From contig NZ_CP102252.1 of the NCBI RefSeq assembly GCF_025145645.1, forward strand, positions 62,001 to 126,000: DNA of 64,000 bases, written 5' to 3'. The translations under genes were made by a program, and so were the position numbers. Shown piece by piece: positions 1-7,811 of this stretch. Under the pieces are notes generated by a model. The model did no database searches, was not told the DNA's origin, and saw only the letters and a program-made list of their open reading frames with translations. The stretch's first letter is position 1, and each line of letters starts with the position of its first letter. The DNA is from Alistipes senegalensis JC50. GTDB lineage: Bacteria > Bacteroidota > Bacteroidia > Bacteroidales > Rikenellaceae.

Positions 1-378
1 GGCGGCCGAAGCGACGGCGATGAGCGACGTGACGTTGACGCCCAGCGTCGAAACGACGATCAGCACCAGCAGGAGCGTGAACACGGTGCTGATCGTATTG
101 CGCGTGAACGACCGCAGCGAAATATCGACGTTGCGGTGCTGCATGGCAACGTCCACGAGTTTCAGGATGCGCCGCACGATCCACCGCCCGACGAAATAGA
201 TGGCCAGCGCGATGAGGATCTTTATCAGTATCCAGACCGATTCCGAAAGCAGCGATTGCAGCAGGGCGTGATAATCGATGTTGGCGATCTTCTCGACCGC
301 TTTCGCAAAATTAGCCTTCTGCACGCTGTCCGGCACGATCAGCGACGCAGGGTCTTCAGCCGCTAAAAATGTCCACAT
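1..378 (-). CDS. MscS-family mechanosensitive ion channel (partial, N-terminus only)
   Basis: The frame is open from the ATG at 376-378 to the window edge, giving 126 residues; the C-terminal part lies outside. After a polar N-terminus with a short amphipathic helix there are two hydrophobic segments, around residues 47-62 and 95-115, separated by a basic stretch with RRIL and RNVDIS-like residues. This is the pattern of small MscS channels, in which the second segment leads into the pore helix. Such channels open under membrane tension and release solutes during hypo-osmotic shock. It is divergent from serB. A TAnnTTTG element on the minus strand at 405-412 probably drives it. The family call rests on the membrane layout and local similarity because the conserved beta domain is missing. 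Confidence 0.75.
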   Translation of the reverse strand, partial: MWTFLAAEDPASLIVPDSVQKANFAKAVEKIANIDYHALLQSLLSESVWILIKILIALAIYFVGRWIVRRILKLVDVAMQHRNVDISLRSFTRNTISTVFTLLLVLIVVSTLGVNVTSLIAVASAA

Positions 379-404
379 AATTCCATTATTTTAGGTTTGT
401 CACG

Positions 405-412
405 CAAAAATA
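405..412 (-). promoter_or_regulatory. Bacteroidota -7 promoter element of the MscS gene
   Basis: The minus strand reads TATTTTTG, an exact match to TAnnTTTG, 26 nt upstream of the ATG. No clear -33 TTTG is seen at the right distance. Confidence 0.45.
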
Positions 413-434
413 GCCAAAAAAAGGAGAACTTTAT

Positions 435-442
435 TAACTTTG
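435..442 (+). promoter_or_regulatory. Bacteroidota -7 promoter element of serB
   Basis: TAACTTTG matches TAnnTTTG. Transcription would begin near 448-450, which leaves about 40 nt before the ATG at 489 but almost nothing before the in-frame TTG at 453, and so favours the ATG as start. Confidence 0.5.
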
Positions 443-488
443 TCTACGCTTTTTGCAGAAAGCAACGGAAAACACCATACACGACACG

Positions 489-1712
489 ATGCAGAACAAC
501 GTTGAAATCATCCAGATAAACATTTCGGGCGAGGACAAGCCGGGCATGACCTCGTCGCTCACCGAGATTCTCGCGCGCTACGACGCCTTCATCCTCGACA
601 TCGGCCAGGCCAACATCCACCAGTCGCTGACGCTGGGCATCCTGATAAAGACCACCTCCGACAAGTCGGGAAGCATTATGAAGGAGCTGCTCTTCAAAGC
701 CTCGGAGCTGGGCGTCATGATCCGCTTCACGCCCATCACCGAGGAGCGTTACGAAGACTGGGTGGGCCGTCAGGGCAAAAACCGCTACATCATCACGCTG
801 CTGGGCCGCACCGTCACGGCGCGCCACATCGCCGAGGTGACGAAGGTAGTGGCCGAACACGGACTCAACATCGACGCCATCAAGCGCCTCACGGGACGCA
901 TGCCGCTCTGCGAGGACGACCGCGCGGCCAAATCGTGCATCGAACTCTCGGTGCGCGGGTCGCTCTCCGACGAGGAGCGCAGCACCATGCAGGCGGGGTT
1001 CATGAACCTCTCGGACATCGGACTGGACGTTTCGTTCCAGAAGGACGACATCTACCGCCGCAGCCGCCGTCTGATCTGCTTCGACATGGACTCGACGCTG
1101 ATCGAGACCGAAGTGATCGACGAACTGGCCGAACGAGCCGGCGTGGGCGACGAGGTGCGCGCGATCACGGCCAGCGCCATGCGCGGCGAGATCGACTTCC
1201 GCGAGAGTTTCTCGCGGCGCGTGGCCCTGCTCAAGGGGCTCGACGTTTCGGTCATGGACGAAATAGCCCGCAACCTGCCCATCACCGAAGGGTTGGAGCG
1301 CATGATGACCATTCTCAAACGGGTGGGCTACAAGACGGCGATCCTCTCCGGCGGATTCACCTATTTCGGCAACTACCTGCGCCAGAAATACGGCTTCGAC
1401 TACGTTTATGCCAACGAGCTGGAGATCGAGAACGGACACCTCACGGGCCGCTATGTCGGCGAGGTGGTTGACGGACGCCGTAAAGCCGAACTGCTGCGGC
1501 TGCTGTGCCAGTTCGAGGAGATCAACATCGCGCAGTCGGTGGCTGTCGGCGACGGCGCCAACGACCTGCCGATGCTCAACCTCGCGGGTCTGGGCATCGC
1601 CTTCCACGCCAAACCCAAGGTGAAGGCCACGGCCCGGCAGTCGATCTCGACGATCGGACTGGACGGCATCCTCTATTTCCTCGGCCTGAAAGATTCCCGC
1701 ATCGAAGCCTGA
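489..1712 (+). CDS. serB: Phosphoserine phosphatase SerB with two ACT-like domains
   Basis: Cytoplasmic enzyme for the last step of serine synthesis, hydrolysing O-phospho-L-serine to serine. The 407-residue protein has two N-terminal ACT-like segments (about 5-80 and 90-165), which in related enzymes bind serine or mediate dimerisation, followed by a HAD phosphatase domain. The nucleophile motif DMDST lies near residue 199. An SGGF motif follows, and the Mg-binding motif GDGANDLPML starts near 354. The start is the ATG at 489; an in-frame TTG at 453 would add 12 residues with no domain content and would leave almost no leader. Length and domain order match SerB proteins of the Bacteroidota. 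The DUF5689 lipoprotein gene follows 6 nt later. Confidence 0.95.
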   Translation: MQNNVEIIQINISGEDKPGMTSSLTEILARYDAFILDIGQANIHQSLTLGILIKTTSDKSGSIMKELLFKASELGVMIRFTPITEERYEDWVGRQGKNRYIITLLGRTVTARHIAEVTKVVAEHGLNIDAIKRLTGRMPLCEDDRAAKSCIELSVRGSLSDEERSTMQAGFMNLSDIGLDVSFQKDDIYRRSRRLICFDMDSTLIETEVIDELAERAGVGDEVRAITASAMRGEIDFRESFSRRVALLKGLDVSVMDEIARNLPITEGLERMMTILKRVGYKTAILSGGFTYFGNYLRQKYGFDYVYANELEIENGHLTGRYVGEVVDGRRKAELLRLLCQFEEINIAQSVAVGDGANDLPMLNLAGLGIAFHAKPKVKATARQSISTIGLDGILYFLGLKDSRIEA

Positions 1713-1718
1713 CCCGGT

Positions 1719-2489
1719 ATGCCTCGCTTCCACCGCATCGCCGTCGCCTTTGCCGCACTTCTGACGGCCGGGTGCTACGACTCCCGGTTCGGAGAGCCGG
1801 ACGGCGGCGTATCGGGGGAACCTGCGACGGAGACCATCGCCGCCCTGCGGGCGCTCTACGCCGGGACGCCGTTCACGGTCACGGGCGACATCGTGGTCGC
1901 AGGGAGGGTCACGACCAGCGACCGGGCGGAGAACTTCTACCGCACGCTCTGCATCGAGGACAATGAAGCGGGACTTGAAGTGATGGCGGGTATCGACCAT
2001 CTGCACAACGACTTTCCGGCCGGATGCCGCGTAACATTGCGGCTGAAGGGGCTGACCGTGGCCGAAAGCCGCGGCGTATTGCAGGTCGGACGCCCTCCCG
2101 CCGCAGGAAGCGGCTATGCGACCGATTACATCGGCTCCCAGCCGGCGCTGGCCGCGGTGCTCGTCCGCAGCGGCGAGAGCCTGAATACCCCCACACCCGC
2201 CCTGCGCCGGATTCCCGAACTCACCCCGGCCCTCTGCGGCACGCTGATCCGCATCGACGGCCTTCGCTACACGCCTGAAGACCTCTCGGCGTCAACGTGG
2301 TCCGGATACAAACGCTTCGCCGACAGCGACGACAACACCGTCTACACCTACGTCCGCCCCTACGCCCGGTTCGCCGATGCCGACGTTCCCGCCGGGACGG
2401 TATCGCTCACGGGGATTCTCCAATACGACGCCGCGGGCGACGGGCGCTACACCCTCAAACCACGCGATGAAAGCGATTGCCGGCCTTAG
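1719..2489 (+). CDS. DUF5689-type lipoprotein
   Basis: A 256-residue exported protein. A hydrophobic signal ends in the lipobox LTAGC around residue 19, so the mature protein should be lipid-anchored. The body looks like a DUF5689/OB-fold-like domain: it has the pattern of a VxGxVTTSD stretch, then NFYRTLCIEDNEAGLEV, then a GCRVTLRLKGL strand. Proteins of this kind are frequent at the Bacteroidota surface; no biochemical role is established that I know of. It begins 6 nt after serB and its 3' end overlaps the next, related gene by 23 nt, so the three are probably one transcript. The link to serine metabolism is probably only positional. Confidence 0.7.
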   Translation: MPRFHRIAVAFAALLTAGCYDSRFGEPDGGVSGEPATETIAALRALYAGTPFTVTGDIVVAGRVTTSDRAENFYRTLCIEDNEAGLEVMAGIDHLHNDFPAGCRVTLRLKGLTVAESRGVLQVGRPPAAGSGYATDYIGSQPALAAVLVRSGESLNTPTPALRRIPELTPALCGTLIRIDGLRYTPEDLSASTWSGYKRFADSDDNTVYTYVRPYARFADADVPAGTVSLTGILQYDAAGDGRYTLKPRDESDCRP

Positions 2490-3264
2490 CCTGTCGCTGC
2501 TGCTGGCCGGGTGCGACAAAGCCACGGAACCCGGATTCGCCAAGACGCCCGAAGCGTCGCAGCACACCGTCACCTACCTGAAATCGCTCTGCGACGGCTG
2601 CGCCAGCGTCGCCGTCACGCAGGATATCACCATCCGGGGATTCATCACCGCCAACGACCTTTTCGGGGAATTCGACAGGACAATCGTCGTCGAGGATGCC
2701 AGCGGCGGCATCTCCATCGCCGCCGATCATCCCTCGCTGGCCGACGACTATCCGTTCGGAGCTATCGCCACCGTCCGGTGCAACGGACTGACACTCTGCA
2801 ACTACGGCGGAAAGATCGAATTGGGCGCCGAACCCGGGGATTACGGCGCCGGGGCCATTCCGCGCGAGGAGCTCTCCCGCCATATCCGCGTCACGCTGCC
2901 GGAGGAGGGCGAAAGCCACCGGACCGCCCCGCTCACCTTCGGGGAGGTCGGGCCCCGGCATATCGACACCCGGGTCCGGTTCGACGGCGTGCGTTTCGCC
3001 GAGCCGGGCAAGACGTGGTGCGACACCGATCCCGAAACGGGGCGCACCGTCGCCACCGAGCGGACGATCCTCGACGCCGAAGGCAACGAATTCACCGTGC
3101 GGAGCGCCGCGACGTGCGCATACGCAAAGGAGCCCCTGCCTTCCGGCACGGGCTCCCTGTACGGAATCATCGACTATTTCGCGGGAAAATACACGCTCCG
3201 CGTCACCAACCGCGAGATCGTCTTTTCCAGGACCGCAACGCCGTACGCGGCACATCCTGAGTAG
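2467..3264 (+). CDS. Second DUF5689-type lipoprotein, overlapping paralogue
   Basis: A 265-residue protein starting at the ATG at 2467. That start gives an immediate lipoprotein signal ending LLLAGC near residue 16; longer upstream starts would bury the signal. The body repeats the organisation of the preceding gene: a VTQDITIRGFITANDLFGEFDRTIVVEDASGG-type stretch (broken here by several substitutions), a second half rich in beta strands, and a C-terminal region with GIIDYFAGKYTLR. It overlaps the upstream gene by 23 nt in another frame, which suggests translational coupling. Likely surface or periplasmic; substrate unknown. The two genes look like an old tandem duplication. Confidence 0.7.
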   Translation: MKAIAGLSLSLLLAGCDKATEPGFAKTPEASQHTVTYLKSLCDGCASVAVTQDITIRGFITANDLFGEFDRTIVVEDASGGISIAADHPSLADDYPFGAIATVRCNGLTLCNYGGKIELGAEPGDYGAGAIPREELSRHIRVTLPEEGESHRTAPLTFGEVGPRHIDTRVRFDGVRFAEPGKTWCDTDPETGRTVATERTILDAEGNEFTVRSAATCAYAKEPLPSGTGSLYGIIDYFAGKYTLRVTNREIVFSRTATPYAAHPE

Positions 3265-3275
3265 CAAACGCCCGA

Positions 3276-3290
3276 TCCCGGCGTCCGGGA
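3276..3290. terminator. Short hairpin between convergent genes
   Basis: TCCCGG-CGT-CCGGGA forms a perfect 6-bp stem in the 34-nt gap between the convergent DUF5689 gene and obgE. There is no U-run on either side, so termination is only a guess. Confidence 0.35.
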
Positions 3291-3298
3291 ACCGCACG

Positions 3299-4312
3299 CT
3301 ACCGCTGCAACGCCTCCCAAAGCATGTCTTTCAGCTGCTGGATATTCAGCCCCGAAACCGACGAGATGAAGACCGACGGAATGCCTTCGGGCAGATGGCC
3401 GCGCATCTCGGCGATCAGGTCGTCGTCGAGCATGTCGCATTTGGTGACGGCCAGCAGGCGCTCTTTGTCCAGCAATTCGGGATTGTACTGCGTCAGTTCA
3501 CCCAGCAGGACCTCGTAGTCGCGGCGGATGTCGTCGCTGTCGGCGGGGATCATAAACAGCAGCACCGAATTGCGCTCGATATGGCGCAGGAAGCGGGTTC
3601 CGAGACCGCGGCCCTCGTGGGCGCCCTCGATGATGCCCGGGATGTCGGCCATGACGAACGATTTGTGGTCGCGGACCTCGACGATGCCCAGGTTGGGTTC
3701 CAGCGTCGTGAAAGCGTAGTTGGCGATCTTGGGCTTCGCGGCCGAAACCACCGACAGCAGTGTCGATTTGCCCGCATTGGGGAAGCCCACCAGCCCCACG
3801 TCGGCCAGCACCTTCAGTTCGAGGATGAACGTGCCCTCCTCGCCCTCTTCGCCCGGCTGGGCGTAACGCGGCGTCTGGTTCGTGGCGCTCTTGAAATGCC
3901 AGTTGCCCAGACCTCCCCGGCCGCCTTTGAGCAGCACGAGGCGTTCGCCGTCGGCCGTCACCTCCCCCACCGTCTCGGTCGTGGTCGTACCGTCCTCGTT
4001 CTCATAGATGCGGTTGGCGACCGTGCCCAGCGGCACGGGGATGATGATGTCCTTGGCATCCTTGCCCGACGAACGGGCTCCGGAGCCGTGCTCGCCGTCT
4101 TCGGCGAACTGGTGACGCTGATATTTGAGGTGGATGAGCGTCCAGTACTGCTTGTCGCCTTGCAGGATGATGCTCCCGCCCTTGCCGCCGTCGCCGCCGT
4201 CAGGGCCGCCGAAAGCCACGAATTTCTCGCGCCGGAAATGCGTCGAGCCGCCGCCGCCGTGTCCCGAACGGGCGAATATCTTTACGTAATCTACGAAGTT
4301 CGATCCTGCCAT
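3299..4312 (-). CDS. obgE: Obg/CgtA GTPase
   Basis: Essential ribosome-associated GTPase involved in 50S assembly and growth control. The 337-residue protein has the glycine-rich Obg fold at residues 1-158 (for example SGHGGGGSTHFRREKF and GGDGGKGGS) and a G domain from about 170. G1 is GFPNAGKST near 173, switch motifs include DIPGIIEGAHEG, and the base-recognition motif is TKCD. It has no C-terminal OCT domain, as in many short Obg proteins. It is transcribed on its own after the leu-operon terminator, from a promoter about 225 nt upstream, which implies a long structured leader. Confidence 0.95.
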   Translation of the reverse strand: MAGSNFVDYVKIFARSGHGGGGSTHFRREKFVAFGGPDGGDGGKGGSIILQGDKQYWTLIHLKYQRHQFAEDGEHGSGARSSGKDAKDIIIPVPLGTVANRIYENEDGTTTTETVGEVTADGERLVLLKGGRGGLGNWHFKSATNQTPRYAQPGEEGEEGTFILELKVLADVGLVGFPNAGKSTLLSVVSAAKPKIANYAFTTLEPNLGIVEVRDHKSFVMADIPGIIEGAHEGRGLGTRFLRHIERNSVLLFMIPADSDDIRRDYEVLLGELTQYNPELLDKERLLAVTKCDMLDDDLIAEMRGHLPEGIPSVFISSVSGLNIQQLKDMLWEALQR

Positions 4313-4530
4313 ATTTGTTCATCGTTTTTGTGCTGTCAATCGTCCTTGTCGCCGCCTCCGACATTCGTTTACAAGTCTGCCCCACCCCGGCTAAAAGCCG
4401 GGCTTTAGGGGCGATCCCCGGATGTTAAACATCGGATCCAACACTCCGCTCCACATTTTAAGAGCCGTTTCTTAAACGGCCCTCGGGAGGGGCTTATCGC
4501 ATGCGACCGGAATGCAGCACTCTGATTAGG
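4313..4530 (-). promoter_or_regulatory. Structured 5' leader of obgE (three short hairpins)
   Basis: About 215 nt lie between the predicted obgE transcription start and its ATG. No gene is visible. Three stem-loops are: 4386-4402 (CCCGGCT-AAA-AGCCGGG), 4421-4433 (GATGTT-A-AACATC) and 4464-4480 (GCCGTTT/AAACGGC). Whether they are regulatory or a local repeat cluster cannot be decided from one copy. Confidence 0.4.
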
Positions 4531-4534
4531 ATTG

Positions 4535-4542
4535 CAAAGATA
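4535..4542 (-). promoter_or_regulatory. Bacteroidota -7 element of obgE
   Basis: The minus strand reads TATCTTTG, an exact TAnnTTTG, directly after the leuB terminator hairpin. No good -33 TTTG is seen. Confidence 0.5.
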
Positions 4543-4576
4543 CTACAAAAAAAGCAGACTGCGAAACGCAGTCTGC
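4543..4576 (-). terminator. Intrinsic terminator of the leu operon
   Basis: A perfect 10-bp stem GCAGACTGCG / CGCAGTCTGC with loop AAA lies at 4554-4576, 27 nt beyond the leuB stop. On the minus strand it is followed by seven T residues: a textbook intrinsic terminator. Confidence 0.9.
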
Positions 4577-4603
4577 AAACAACCCGTTATTTCAGAGGAC
4601 CGT

Positions 4604-5665
4604 TCATACGTTCTTCGCAACGTAATCCCCCACCTCGGAGGTCGAATACGCCCGTCCGCCGGCGACCGCAAGATCCTCGGTGACGATGCCGTCGGCAAGG
4701 GCCTTGTCCACGGCACGGCGCACGGCTTTGCCCTCGGCGTCGAGCCCCAGGTGCTCCAGGAGCATGGCGGCCGAGAGGATCGTGGCCATCGGGTTGGCGA
4801 TGTTCTTGCCCGCAGCCTGCGGATAGGAGCCGTGGATGGGCTCGAAAAGAGCCACCTCGGCACCGACGCTCGCCGAAGAGAGCATGCCCAGCGAACCGCT
4901 GATGACGCTGGCCTCGTCAGTGAGGATGTCGCCGAACATGTTCTCCGTCACGATGACATCGAACCAGGCCGGCTGGCGGATGATCTGCATGGCGGCGTTG
5001 TCCACGAACATATAGTCCACCGCCACCTCGGGGTACTCCTTGGCAATGCGCTGGGCCGTCTCACGCCACAGACGCGAGGTTTCGAGCACGTTGGCCTTGT
5101 CCACGACCGTGAGCTTGCGGCGGCGCGAAGCGGCCAGCCGGAACGCCACGTGCAGAACCCGTTCGATCTCCCCGACGGTATAGGTGCAGGTGTCGAAGGC
5201 GCGTTTTCCGTCGTCGTCGCGGCCCTGCGGACGGCCGAAATAGATGCCGCCCGTGAGTTCGCGCACGCAGATGAAATCCGTTCCGCGCACGACCTCGGCC
5301 CGGAGCGGCGAACGGTCGGCCAGCGCGTCGAACAGCGCCACGGGTCGCAGATTGGCGAACAGCCCCAGCGACTTGCGCATCCGCAGGAGCCCCTGCTCGG
5401 GGCGCACCTTGGCCGTGGGGTCGTTGTCGTACTTCGGGTCGCCGATGGCTCCGAACAGCACGGCGTCGGCGGCGAGGCAGACGGCGTGCGTCTCGTCGGG
5501 ATAGGGGTCGCCCGTGGCGTCGATGGCCGCGGCGCCCACCAGCGCGGGGGTATAGGTGATCTTGTGTCCGAACTTCTCCGCCACGCGGTCCAGAGCCTTC
5601 ACGGCTTCGGCGACGATCTCGGGACCGATGCCGTCGCCGGCTAAAAGAGCGATGTTAACATCCAT
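4604..5665 (-). CDS. leuB: 3-isopropylmalate dehydrogenase
   Basis: Third step of leucine synthesis: NAD-dependent oxidation and decarboxylation of 3-isopropylmalate to 2-oxoisocaproate. The 353 residues match the family length. Recognisable are the N-terminal AGDGIGPEI nucleotide-fold start, the substrate-loop arginines in LLRMRKSLGLFANLRP, the RELTGGIYFG motif, the catalytic KANVLETSRLW region, the Mg-binding DNAAMQII aspartate and the GSLGMLSSASVG and EPIHGSYPQAAGKNIANP motifs. It is the last gene of the leu operon. Its start overlaps the preceding synthase gene by 11 nt, suggesting coupling, and a strong terminator follows. Confidence 0.97.
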   Translation of the reverse strand: MDVNIALLAGDGIGPEIVAEAVKALDRVAEKFGHKITYTPALVGAAAIDATGDPYPDETHAVCLAADAVLFGAIGDPKYDNDPTAKVRPEQGLLRMRKSLGLFANLRPVALFDALADRSPLRAEVVRGTDFICVRELTGGIYFGRPQGRDDDGKRAFDTCTYTVGEIERVLHVAFRLAASRRRKLTVVDKANVLETSRLWRETAQRIAKEYPEVAVDYMFVDNAAMQIIRQPAWFDVIVTENMFGDILTDEASVISGSLGMLSSASVGAEVALFEPIHGSYPQAAGKNIANPMATILSAAMLLEHLGLDAEGKAVRRAVDKALADGIVTEDLAVAGGRAYSTSEVGDYVAKNV

Positions 5666-7196
5666 TGTCGTTATAATTTATTTCGATGATATTCAGCATT
5701 TTGATCGTCGCCTTGATGGCGGCTTCGGTCTGGTCGGCATCCAGCCCGCGGGTCTTGAACACGCGGCCGTCCATCTCCCACGTGATGATCGTCTGCACGA
5801 AAGCGTCGGTGCGGCCGCCGGGCGGAATCGACACGGCGTAGTCGCGCAGCATCGGGAACTCGCGGCCGAGCTGTTCGCGGTAGATCTGCCGTAGGGCCCG
5901 CATGAAAGCGTCGTACTGACCGTCGCCGGCCGAAGTCTGCTCGTAGGGGCGGTCGTGAATCTCGATCTTGAGCGTCGCCACGGGACGAAGCCCCTGCGCC
6001 AGCGAAAGGCTGTAATTGAGTATCCTCACCGGATTGTCCGCAAGGTCATAGCGCAGCACGTCGGCGACGATATAGGGCAGGTCCTCGACCGTCACCAGCT
6101 CCTTCTTGTCGCTCAGCTCCACCACCCGCTCGGTCACCTTGCGCATCGCGGCCTCGTCGAGGTCGATGCCCAGCACTTCGAGGTTTTTGAGGATGTTGGC
6201 CTTGCCCGAGGTCTTGCCCAGCGCGTATTCGCGGACGCGGCCGAAGCGTTCGGGCAGCAGTTCGTTGAAATAGAGGTTGTTCTTGTTGTCGCCGTCGGCA
6301 TGGATGCCCGCGCACTGCGTAAAGACGCTTTCGCCCACGATCGGACGGTTGGCGGGAATGCGAATGCCCGTGTGCGACTCGACCGTGCGGCTGACGCGGT
6401 TGATCTTCGTCTCGTCGATGCCGGTCTTACAGCCCAGCCGGTCGTGGAGCACCGCCACGGTGCTCGACAGCGGCGCATTGCCGGCGCGTTCGCCCAGCCC
6501 GTTGACGGTGACATGAACCCCGTGGAAACCCGCCCGCACGGCAGCAGCGGTATTGGCCACGGCCAGGTCATAGTCGTTATGGGCGTGAAAATCGAAGCGC
6601 AGATGCGGGTAGCGCGCCACCAGATCGCGGCAGAAACGCTCGGTGTCGTAGGGATCGAGCACGCCCAGCGTGTCGGGACACAGGAAACGCTGCACGGGGG
6701 CGTCGGCCAGTCCGTCGAGCATGGCATACACGTAGTCGGGCGAGTGGCGCATGCCGTTGGACCAGTCTTCGAGGTAGAGGTTCACGCGCATGTCCCGATC
6801 GACGGCGGCGAGAATCTCGGCGCGGACATCCGCCAGGTGCTGTTCGGGCGTGCGGCGCAATTGTCCCTCGCAATGCCTGCGGGAGCCTTTGGCCAGCAGG
6901 TTCACCACGCGGCATCCGGCCGCGCCCAGCCAGTCGAGCGACAGCCCGCCGTCGATGAACCCGAGGGCCTCGACACGGTCGGCATACCCTTTGGCGGCGG
7001 CCCACTCGGCGACGGCGCGCACGGCCTGCTGCTCGCCCTGCGAAACCCGCGCCGAGGCGATCTCGATGCGGCTCACACGCAGTTCCTCCAGCAGGAGCCG
7101 GGCGATGGTGAGCTTTTCGCGGGCGTTGAACGAAACGCCCGATGTCTGCTCGCCGTCGCGCAGCGTGGTGTCCATTATTTCGACCGAACGCACCAT
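5655..7196 (-). CDS. Second LeuA-family synthase: citramalate synthase or alternative 2-isopropylmalate synthase
   Basis: A 513-residue HMGL-like (DRE-TIM) acyltransferase condensing acetyl-CoA with a 2-oxo acid. It shows DTTLRDGEQTSG near the N-terminus, the metal-binding HAHNDYDLAVAN motif, NGLGERAGNAPL, and AGIHADGDNKNNLYFNELLPERFGR. The last 120 or so residues form a LeuA-type allosteric domain. Because a complete LeuA is encoded three genes upstream, this copy probably has another job. Families of this kind include (R)-citramalate synthase, which makes 2-oxobutanoate for isoleucine from pyruvate using LeuB, LeuC and LeuD, exactly the enzymes encoded alongside. The substrate cannot be fixed from sequence. 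It starts 9 nt after leuD and overlaps leuB by 11 nt. Confidence 0.85.
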   Translation of the reverse strand: MVRSVEIMDTTLRDGEQTSGVSFNAREKLTIARLLLEELRVSRIEIASARVSQGEQQAVRAVAEWAAAKGYADRVEALGFIDGGLSLDWLGAAGCRVVNLLAKGSRRHCEGQLRRTPEQHLADVRAEILAAVDRDMRVNLYLEDWSNGMRHSPDYVYAMLDGLADAPVQRFLCPDTLGVLDPYDTERFCRDLVARYPHLRFDFHAHNDYDLAVANTAAAVRAGFHGVHVTVNGLGERAGNAPLSSTVAVLHDRLGCKTGIDETKINRVSRTVESHTGIRIPANRPIVGESVFTQCAGIHADGDNKNNLYFNELLPERFGRVREYALGKTSGKANILKNLEVLGIDLDEAAMRKVTERVVELSDKKELVTVEDLPYIVADVLRYDLADNPVRILNYSLSLAQGLRPVATLKIEIHDRPYEQTSAGDGQYDAFMRALRQIYREQLGREFPMLRDYAVSIPPGGRTDAFVQTIITWEMDGRVFKTRGLDADQTEAAIKATIKMLNIIEINYNDNGC

Positions 7197-7205
7197 CGGC
7201 CGGTC

Positions 7206-7799
7206 CTATTTGCGAGCGGCTTCGAAGGCCGCGATCCGGTCGGCGATACTGTGCAGGTAGTCCACGTCGTCGTAACCGTTCTGAAGGCAGCGTTTCTTAT
7301 AGGCGTCGATCTCGAAACCCTCGCTGCGGCCGCTCGACACGACGGTCAGGGTCTGGTTGTCCAGATCGACCGTGAACTGCGCCGCGGGATCGCGGCAGAT
7401 CTCGTCGAACACGACTTTCAGAAACTCTTCGCTGACGCGGATCGGCAGCAGCCCGTTGTTCAGGGCGTTGTTGCGGAAAATGTCGGCGAAGAAGCTCGAC
7501 ACCACGACACGGAAGCCGTAGTCGGCGATGGCCCAGGCGGCGTGCTCGCGCGAACTGCCGCACCCGAAGTTGCGCCCGGCGACGAGGATCTGCCCCCCGT
7601 AGCGGGGATCGTTCAGCGGGAACGACGCGATCTTCGCGCCCGAAGCGTCGTAACGCCAGTCGCGGAAGAGGTTGTCGCCGAATCCCTTGCGCTCGGTGGC
7701 TTTCAGAAAGCGCGCCGGCATGATCTGATCGGTATCTATGTTTTCCACCTCGACAGGCACCGCCCCCGAAGTGAAAGTCACGAATTTGGGTATTGACAT
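7206..7799 (-). CDS. leuD: 3-isopropylmalate dehydratase small subunit
   Basis: Small subunit of isopropylmalate isomerase, the partner of LeuC. The 197-residue protein has the swivel-domain hallmarks NIDTDQIMPARFLK and GRNFGCGSSREHAAWAI. It is encoded 12 nt after leuC and 9 nt before the second synthase, inside the leu operon. Length is normal for the family. Confidence 0.96.
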   Translation of the reverse strand: MSIPKFVTFTSGAVPVEVENIDTDQIMPARFLKATERKGFGDNLFRDWRYDASGAKIASFPLNDPRYGGQILVAGRNFGCGSSREHAAWAIADYGFRVVVSSFFADIFRNNALNNGLLPIRVSEEFLKVVFDEICRDPAAQFTVDLDNQTLTVVSSGRSEGFEIDAYKKRCLQNGYDDVDYLHSIADRIAAFEAARK

Positions 7800-7811
7800 A
7801 ACGAGAATCTT

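Noticed and set aside
453..488. TTG start for serB, 12 residues upstream
   Set aside because: It would leave almost no leader after the predicted promoter, and the added residues contain no conserved part.
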